Source: Mikania micrantha (Eukaryota; Streptophyta; Magnoliopsida; Asterales; Asteraceae). From it: DNA of 64,000 bases. The stretch covers positions 43,211,399 through 43,275,398 of the forward strand of contig CM018691.1 in the NCBI GenBank assembly GCA_009363875.1. The letters run 5' to 3'. This document shows positions 56,895 through 64,000 of this stretch, piece after piece. The notes under the pieces are model-generated. The model was not told the DNA's origin. It was given only the letters and a program-made list of their open reading frames with translations, and ran no database searches. Made by a program: the position numbers and the translations under genes. The first letter of the stretch is position 1. Every line of letters begins with the position of its first letter.

Positions 56895-58360
56895 CGAAAT
56901 TTAAGAATCGTTTTTCGGTATGGCTTCCTCTGTAAAAAGTTGGGGATACTTGTGTTTCATGTGATCTTCGCGTTCCCAAGTAAACTCGGGTTCGCGCCTT
57001 GAGTTCCATCGAACCATAATGATCGAAATACGGCTTCGCCTCAGTTTCTTAACTTTGCGATCCATAATCTCCAAAGGTTCTTACACAAAGTGTAGGTGCT
57101 CATCCAATTGAATTTCCTCAACCGGTATGATAAGAGTTTCATCAGCAAGGCATTTCTTCAAGGTTGAGACGTGAAACACATCGTGTACACCACTAAGTGC
57201 ATATGGTAATCTTAGTCTGTACGCCACAGGACCAATACGTTCAACAATCTCGAACGGTCCTACGTATCGTGGTGCTAGTTTGCCTTTCTTCGCAAAACAA
57301 ACTACAACTTTCCATGGGGATACCCTTTACATGACACGGTTTCCCACTTGGAATTCCAACGGCTTGCGCCGTTTGTTGGCATAGCTCTTTTGTCTGCTTT
57401 GTGTTGGTTGTAGCCTTTGTTGTATCTGAGCAGTTTTGTCTGTAGTTTCTTGAATAAGTTCTGGCCCAGTTATATGATTATCTCCCACTTCTGACCAACA
57501 TATCGACGATCGACACTTGCGACCATAGAGAGCCTCGAACGGTGCACATCCGATGCTACTATGATAGCTGTTGTTGTAGGAGAATTCGATTAGTGGCAAA
57601 TGAGAATCCCACTTCCCACCCAAGTCTAGAACACAAGTCCTTAACATGTCCTCCAGGGTTTGTATAGTACGTTCGCTTTGACCATCCGTTTGTGGATGAT
57701 AAGTTGTACTCAAGTTTAAGTGCGTCCCTAGAGATTTCTGCAATGATTGCCAGAACCTTGATGTGAATCTGCTACCACGATCTGAAATAATAGACAATGG
57801 CACACCATGGCGTACCACTATCTCGTTGATGTAGAGTTTCGCTAGTTTATCCATCGTGTACGTTTCTCGCGTCGGCAAGAAATGAGCAGATTTGGTTAAT
57901 CGATCAACAATAACCTAAATAGTCTCATGTCCACTGGAAGTGCGGGGTAGCTTAGTAACAAAGTACATAGCTATCTGTTCCCACTTCCAAAGTGGAATTT
58001 TAGGTTGTTCTCGTAAACCTGACGGTTTCTGGTGTTCTGCCTTCACTTTGGCACATGTGAGACATCGACCAACGTACTCAGCTGTGTCTTTCTTCATGTC
58101 CGGCCACCAATAATACGCACATAAATATTGGTACATTTTATCAGCACCAAGCTGCACATAGTACTTGGTCTTGTGTGCTTCATCAAAAATAAGCTTCCTT
58201 AACTCGTCTACTGCAGGAATCCATACACGATCCTTGTAATAGATGATTCCATCAGGCTTCGTTTCCAAATGTTTTTCCACTCCGCAATCAAGTTCTTTCT
58301 TCAGGTTTTCACGTTCACCAACCTCTTGTTGTGCTTGCATAATGTTATCGTGTAAGCTTG
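56895..58360 (-). pseudogene. pol: Element C integrase and chromodomain-like tail
   Basis: 58340-57915 carries the zinc domain; the second His is replaced by Gln (YVQLGAD), while both Cys remain (GRCLTC). The first catalytic Asp is Tyr (AMYFVTKLP), so integrase is dead. 57878-57327 holds the rest of the core (SDRGSRFTSRF, DGQSERTIQ) and ends at a stop in the GPY/F-preceding region. The tail follows at 57320-56895 with stops. Confidence 0.85.
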
Positions 58361-58480
58361 TCTACACAGTCATTCCCATTGCTTTGACATGAAAGGGTTT
58401 GACTCGTTCTTTCCGATTCAAGGCATCGGCTACAACATTTGCCTTGCCCGGATGGTACTTGATTACACAGTCGTAATCAT

Positions 58481-59830
58481 TCAGAAGCTCAACCCAACGT
58501 CACTGTCACACGTTGAGTTCCTTCTGATCGAATATGTGTTGCAGAATTTTGTGATCAGTAAATATGGTACACTTGGTGCCATATAGTAATGTCTCCAGAT
58601 CTTTAAAGAGAATATAACAGCTCCCAGTTCCAGATCATGAGTAGTGTAATTCTTCTCATAAATCTTTAGTTTTCTCGAAGCATAAGCGATAACTTTGTCT
58701 CGCTGCATCAGCACACAGCCGAGTCCTTGATGAGATGCATCACATGACACTACAAAGTCATCACAACCGTCAGGGAGTGATAAGATCGGAGCATCACATA
58801 GCTTTTGCTTCAAAGTCTGAAAGGCATATTCTTGCTTTTGCTCCCAAACAAACAACTCTTTTTTTCGTGTTAGCTTTGTTAGTGGCATGGCTATCTTAGA
58901 AAAGTTCGAGATAAACCTTCTGTAATAGTCTGCTAAGCCTAGAAAAGAACGTATCTTCTTCGGTATCTTCGGAGTGTCCCAATCCTTTATTGCTTCGATC
59001 TTGGCAGGATCAACGTGTATTCCCTCATTGTTAACTACGTGACCCAGGAATTGAACCTCTATTAACCAAAATTCACACTTAGAGAATTTGGCATATAGTT
59101 TCTCTTCCTTTAATAGGTCCAAGATCGTTCTAAGATGTTGCTCATGCTCTGATTTGCTTTTAGAATAGATCAATATGTCATCAATAAAAACAATAACAAA
59201 TTGATCTAAGTACGGCTTACACACTCGGTTCATGAGGTCCATGAAAACCGCGGGTGCATTCTTCAACCCAAAAGGCATCACCATAAAATCGTAGTGCCCA
59301 TCTCTGGTACGAAACGCCGTCCTTGGTATGTCTTCATCTTGTACCCCGAGCTAATGGTATCCAGAACGCAGATCGATCTTTGAAAAGTATTGATCTCCTT
59401 GCAATTGATCAAACAAATCATCAATCCTTGGCAGTGGATACCGATTCTTGATGGTTAATTTGTTTAACTCCCTGTAGACTATGGACATACGAAAGGAACC
59501 ATCCTTCTTCTTCACGAACAAAACCAGAGCTCCCCAAGGTGAGTAGCTCGATCGGATGAAACCTTTGTCAAGTAGCTCCTGTAGTTGGTTCGACAATTCT
59601 TGCATCTCCGAAGGTGCTAAACAGTAAGGAGATTTAGCAACAGGTGTCGCTCCAGGAATCAAATCAATACGAAACTCTACCGGTCGCACAGGTGGCAAAC
59701 CAGGTAGATCTTCATGAAACACTTCAGAGTATTCCTTTACTATCAGCACGTCTTGTATCATTTCTTGTCTTTCTCTTTTTCCACCACGTGAGCCAAGAAA
59801 GCTATGCATTTCATTTGTAGACACTTACGT
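58481..59830 (-). pseudogene. pol: Element C reverse transcriptase and RNase H
   Basis: 59824-59351 carries the RT start (YRLAPSEMQEL region, FRMSIVYRELNK with CID changed to SIV) up to LRSGYH. After a stop, 59284-58481 carries MPFGLKNAP, FIDDILIYSK (catalytic Asp pair intact) and RNase H (SCDASHQGLG, YASRKLK). A frameshift near 58590 ends it. Confidence 0.87.
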
Positions 59831-61550
59831 GCTTTTATGCATGATATGATTTTGACACTTTGCTTTGCTTGATCCCCATGAACTTCCAATACACGATCAT
59901 TCCTCACTAGAATCCGAAGTAGCTTTTTGGAACAGATGACTTCAACTCTATTGAGAGATAGCCAATCCATCCCCAAGATGATGTCGAAACTGCCCAACTC
60001 CATCGGCAACAAGTCGATGGTAAATGTGTAATCAGTGAGTGTGAGTGGGCAGTTCCTAAGTATGGTGCTAACTGTAATTTTCTTTCCATTCGCTACTTCG
60101 ATAACGTAAGGGGAGTCTAAAGTTTCCTCAGTAAGACTAAGTTTTTATACAAAATCAGATGAAATAAAACTCTGGTCTGCACCAGTGTCAAACAGTATAA
60201 ATGCATAAGAGTCATGTAAAAGAAATGTACCAGTGACCACATTAGGGTTTTGGCATGCAGCATTGGCTCCAATAACAAAAGCCCGTCCTTAAGGTGCTTG
60301 TGCTCCTTATTGCACTCTCTTTGCACAGTCTCAGGAGAAATGACCCATTTCTCCACAGTTTTAGCATCCCCTGTTGTTATCGTTGCCTTGTGGTGGTGGT
60401 GGAGGTAGTGCTCTGGCAGCAGTGTTGGTAGCTTGCATTGCAGTAAAACGGCAATTTGCAACCCAGTGGCAAAATCGACCATAGTTAGTGCACTTCCTAC
60501 ATTGTGCAGTAGGATGATGATGATACTTGCAATGAGTGCACTGAGGATGCACTCGAACATAGTTCTTGAGTGCAGGATTGACAGGTGCTACAGGAGCTTG
60601 TCTCAGAGGAGTGACGGTTGCATAGTTCTTAACGACCTTTTGCTTCTTCTTTTGGTGATACTCAGGTTTCTTTGGTGTTGCTTCCTTGGCTTTCCTTGTG
60701 TCATCTTTCAGCACTCCTGACTTTACCATCACATTTCTAAGTTTAGCTGAAAGAGAAATAGCTGACTCCAAAGTAGCAGGATTTGCAGCCAATACAATAC
60801 TCTGTATGCAGGAGGGTAATCCAACTACATATTTGTCAATCAACTTCTCCAGAGTTGGTACCATTTCAGGCACGAAGGCTACCAGTTCATGATAGCGGGT
60901 GGCAAAAGTCATATGATCAGCTCCCTTCATTACATGATTCGAGAGCTCAACTTCTAGCTTTTACAGTTCGTGCTTTGGACAGAATTTGTTCCTCAGTAGA
61001 AGTTTGAATTTTGCCCTAGGCATAGCCATTGCTTCATATCATCCTCGGGCTCTGATATGAGAGTTCCACCATGTCAAAGCTCGCTTGCTAAATGATCCAG
61101 CTGCATAGCGAACCTTGTGGTGTTCTGGACAACTGCTTATGTACAGTGTATTCTCCATCTTTTCCAGCCATTGGATCAGTCCAACAGCTCCTTCCACACC
61201 AGTGAAGCTTAGTGGCTTGCATCCTACAAAGGACTTGTAAGAGCAATCTGAAGTATGGCCAGTGTTTCCACTGGTTTCTCCTGTAGTATGGCCAGAGTTG
61301 CTGCCATAGCCTTGAATCCGGTTAATCAACTCAGGGATGACATCCTTCAACTGATTCGTCTGTTGGCTACTCAGAAGTGTCGCCAAGGGGATAGTAGCAG
61401 GGTCTAGTATCTGAGTAGTGCTTGGCCTAGTGGTGGAGAGTGTGGAGGAGGAGGTGGTGGTGGTGGTGAATCTGGTGGTGATGGTGTTGATGAGTGAGGT
61501 ACAAAAGTCTGTGTAGTAGGTATCGGAGTCGGTTTTCTTCTAGCCGGCAT
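59758..61550 (-). pseudogene. gag: Element C gag and protease
   Basis: ATG at 61550-61548 starts MPARRKP; the Pro-rich N-terminus shifts frame near 61440. Capsid parts at 61386-61039 (GLIQWLEKMENTL) and 60930-60361. The first knuckle is altered (CTNYGRFCHWVANC: Cys to Tyr and Gly to Cys). The second is in another frame near 60360. Protease FDTGAD is present near 60185, and its C-terminal part (GMDWLSLN) is at 60012-59758. At least four frameshifts and several stops. Confidence 0.85.
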
Positions 61551-61703
61551 TCTAATCATAACCAAAAGATATTGGTTAGTGCAGTGATAGAATGCAGAAG
61601 ACACAATGCAAACTTAAGTCTTATGCTTTCTACATGAGGGTCAGTAAGTTATAGTCTAGGCCAAACCGTTTAAGTAAATGAGCTATTATTCTCTATAACC
61701 TTG

Positions 61704-61716
61704 AGCTCTGATACCA
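61704..61716 (-). other. Primer binding site, initiator-Met tRNA (element C)
   Basis: TGGTATCAGAGCT on the minus strand, 3 bp from the LTR start at 61720. Confidence 0.93.
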
Positions 61717-62479
61717 ATCTGTCACACCCCGAGCCGGCGGGACGGATCGACTTCCACGCCGGGTGGAAGGTTCTCGGGGCGCGATATCGTGAGTGATAAT
61801 CTTGATGATCAGATTGTTTACATAGCATCAATGTTAAGAATAACTAAAGCACAATCAAGCATTAAAGTAGGATTACAAAGTTAAATTACAATATCAATGT
61901 TCATTAATTTAACTAAGTAAACCTATCAAAATAATCAAATGTTTCTATCTTGTATCTGTACAAGATATCAAAAGTGTCTTGTATTAATAACAAAAGTTGT
62001 GCTTTCCAAAAGTCTACTAGGTCCTCTATCTGGGCAGCCTGTATGCAAATCCTGAAGCCTTAGCTTAAACCTGTTCATCACTTGAGAAAGCATGTAAGAA
62101 AACAAAGTCAACACAATAGTTGGTGAGTTCATATAGTTTTTTACTTTAAAAATAGCTTTAACAAACCTCTTTCGGTAAAACCTTAATCTTATTAACTCCA
62201 CATGTAATATCCAAATCGGTATGCTTATATATAGGGCATACCCTTGAGTCAAGACTACAACCCGCCTTGACGCCGTCCCACCACGTACTAATTCGCATAT
62301 GACACTATTGTTAATAATAATTAAGCATTTTACCTACCTTTCAATCCCGTCCTCGTCATAGCTTTAGAATATCGTTTCAAAGTTTATAAGTCTATAGCAT
62401 TCATGTGTATTAGCTTTAATGTAAGTTTAACAAGCATCATAGTTTCACACGTCGTAGTTTAGTTTTCACTAATCTCATG

Positions 62480-62795
62480 TGTGGGTACAGGCCCTGCTCT
62501 AGCAGTCGTTTAGCAATCACGTAGCCCACGGCTAGATACAAGCCCTGCTCTAGGAGAAGTTTAGCCATTAAGTATCTCATGATTTAGTTAAGCTTAGTAT
62601 CCGAATAGTCTAGCAATTACATGTCTCCTGTACAAGATACAAGCCCTGCTCTAGCAGAAGTTTAGCCATTATGTATCTCATACACAGACACAAGCCATGC
62701 ATACACAAATAGTTTACCATTTAAATATCTCATATAAGCAGACACAAGCCCTGCTCTAGCAGAAGTTTAGCAATTACGTGTATCTTATATAAATA
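62480..62795. repeat. Imperfect ~45-65 bp repeats in element C 5' LTR
   Basis: Five copies of a unit around CAAGCCCTGCTCTAGCAGAA followed by GTTTAGCCATTA and ATCTCAT, spaced irregularly. It takes the place of the 54-bp repeats in the element B LTR. Confidence 0.8.
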
Positions 62796-62879
62796 ACAGC
62801 TTAGCATCGTCATACAATCATAGTTTCAAGCATGTAGTTTACAACATTAGCATATAGTTGACCATGAAGTTCATAGCAT

Positions 62880-63290
62880 AAGCATCAAGTATGTAGTTTA
62901 AGCTTCTAGTTTGTAGCATAAGTATCAAGCATCAAGTTTAAGCATCTAGTTTGTAGCATAAGCATCAAGCATCAAGTTTAAGCATCTAGTTTGTAGCATA
63001 AGCACTAAGCATATAGTTTCAAGCTTCTAGTTTGTAGCATAAGCATCAAGCTTCAAGTTTAAGCATCTAGTTTGTAGCATAAGCATCAAGCATCAAGTTT
63101 AAGCATCTAGTTTGTAGCATAAGCACTAAGCATATAGTTTCAAGCTTCTAGTTTGTAGCATAAGCATCAAGCTTCAAGTTTAAGTATCTAGTTTCTAGCA
63201 TAAGCATCAAGCATCAAGTTTAAGCATCTAGTTTGTAGCATAAGAACTAAGCATATAGTTTCAAGCTACTAGTTTGTAGCATAAGAATCA
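62880..63290. repeat. 40-bp tandem repeat with 121-bp higher-order period
   Basis: About ten units of 40-41 bp (start CTAGTTTGTAGCATAAGCAT). Every third unit is a 41-bp variant with ACTAAGCATATAGTTTC; these occur near 63002, 63123 and 63244, giving an exact 121-bp period. Confidence 0.9.
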
Positions 63291-63562
63291 AGTATAAAGC
63301 TTCTCAAAATAATAGTTTCCAAGCATAAGCTTTATTGTAAGCATCATGATTATGTTTAAGAGCATTAAAGAACATTTCAATAATTTCTTAAAATGTTTAA
63401 CATGCTTCTCAGTCCCGAAGTATAACAAATAAGTTTGAAAAGGGACAAATGAACTCACCTGGTGTCCGTAGTGGTTGACTAAACCAAACAAGAATACATG
63501 CGCTCGTTGTTGTGTTCGGTGTTCTATTCACGATCCTATATTTATTTCACAGAGTTTGTAGC

Positions 63563-64000
63563 TGATGGGTTGTAAAAAACATCCGGTTTTTAAATAATTT
63601 AAGTCGATTTTAAGTTGTAAATACGTCGATTTTGTTTATAATACATTTTATGGTATTTACAGGATTGTCGAATGAAATGAGCGGAAATCGAGTTCTAAAC
63701 CCGAAGGAATCGAGCCCGTTTGAAATCAAGAGAAAAAGGCAAGTTTTAATCATTCTGCTACTGTCGCGGTACGCGAAGAAGAAGAAATAAACCAAAGCGG
63801 TACGCGAAGGATTTCGGGAGTTCCCCGCTTGTTTTGTACATCGCGGTACGCGATATTGTCGTGTGATCTTTAGCATTAGGGTTTTCATAGTAACTACTCG
63901 GGAGGATTGGTTAATTGAAAGACTTAGTGTTATTGTCATTTCGTGTCAAATTAGACATTCTAAGATTACTCCTTGCATTTTTGGTGTATTGGAATGAGAA
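63563..64000 (+). repeat. Start of another LTR, probably Athila-like, cut by window end
   Basis: TGATGGGTTGTAAAAAACATC begins where the element C LTR breaks off and resembles the Athila LTR start in element sense. About 206 bp in it carries three TCGCGGTACGCGA-type motifs, at the same offset as in the Athila LTR (about 210 bp). No gene is seen. The assignment is an inference from the ends and the motif position. Confidence 0.42.

Larger units (their letters stand above)
56867..61719 (-). mobile_element. Tekay-like Ty3/gypsy element C, internal region
   Basis: Closely related to element B (same domain order, same gag N-terminus) but with many lesions. Polypurine tract at 56867-56880, initiator-Met primer site at 61704-61716. 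Flanked by minus-strand LTR sequence on both sides. Confidence 0.9.
61720..63562 (-). repeat. 5' LTR of element C, interrupted at 63562
   Basis: It starts TGTCACACCCCGAGCCGGCG like element B. 61740-62330 aligns with the start of the element B LTR. It then holds two tandem-repeat blocks. The match to Tekay LTRs ends at 63562, where a new LTR-like sequence starts. Confidence 0.85.

Noticed and set aside
62880..63290. Centromeric satellite array
   Set aside because: Only about ten 40-bp units confined to one LTR; no long array is seen.

Overview
The window is plant nuclear DNA, almost certainly from a eudicot. It is made almost entirely of LTR retrotransposons, many nested in one another. The lineages are Athila-like, Tat-like and chromovirus/Tekay-like Ty3-gypsy, a Sirevirus-like Ty1-copia element, and an older copia element. 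An Asteraceae source is a guess: the extra ORFs downstream of pol in the large copia element resemble ORFs I associate with daisy-family retroelements. No intact host gene is visible. The only host-derived coding sequence I recognise is the decayed 3' end of a leucine-rich-repeat receptor-like protein (RLP) gene, present twice.

Layout. 1-5977: a minus-strand Athila-type element that runs off the left edge, with its 5' LTR at 4285-5977. 5978-9791: a plus-strand Tat-type remnant that stops inside reverse transcriptase. 9792-10888: a plus-strand Tekay-like LTR without its element. 10705-27606 and 27829-55568: two copies of one tandem duplication carrying the LTR end, the RLP remnant, an old plus-strand copia element and a piece of minus-strand Tekay LTR. 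Copy A is split by the minus-strand Sirevirus-like element (13441-25094). Copy B is split by plus-strand Tekay element A (28246-49937), and the 3' LTR of A is itself split by minus-strand Tekay element B (35281-47977). Each insertion has TG...CA ends and a 5-bp target duplication: AATGC/T, GCTTA and GAATC. 56867-61719: internal region of minus-strand Tekay element C, with LTR sequence on both sides. 63563-64000: start of another plus-strand LTR, probably Athila-like.

Function. Element B is closest to intact: one long gag-pol frame with a stop at codon 10 and one frameshift before its chromodomain tail. Element A has near-identical LTRs but a ruined reverse transcriptase and integrase, so it probably moved using proteins from a relative. 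The Sirevirus-like element has a decayed post-pol reading frame of about 1,160 codons, preceded by a very good 3' splice-site sequence, as expected if it were expressed from a spliced RNA. CpG-rich near-palindromes (TCATTCGGCCGAATGA and TCGCGSTACGCGA) recur in LTRs of unrelated lineages and are the least explained pattern here. Percent identities are estimates by eye.
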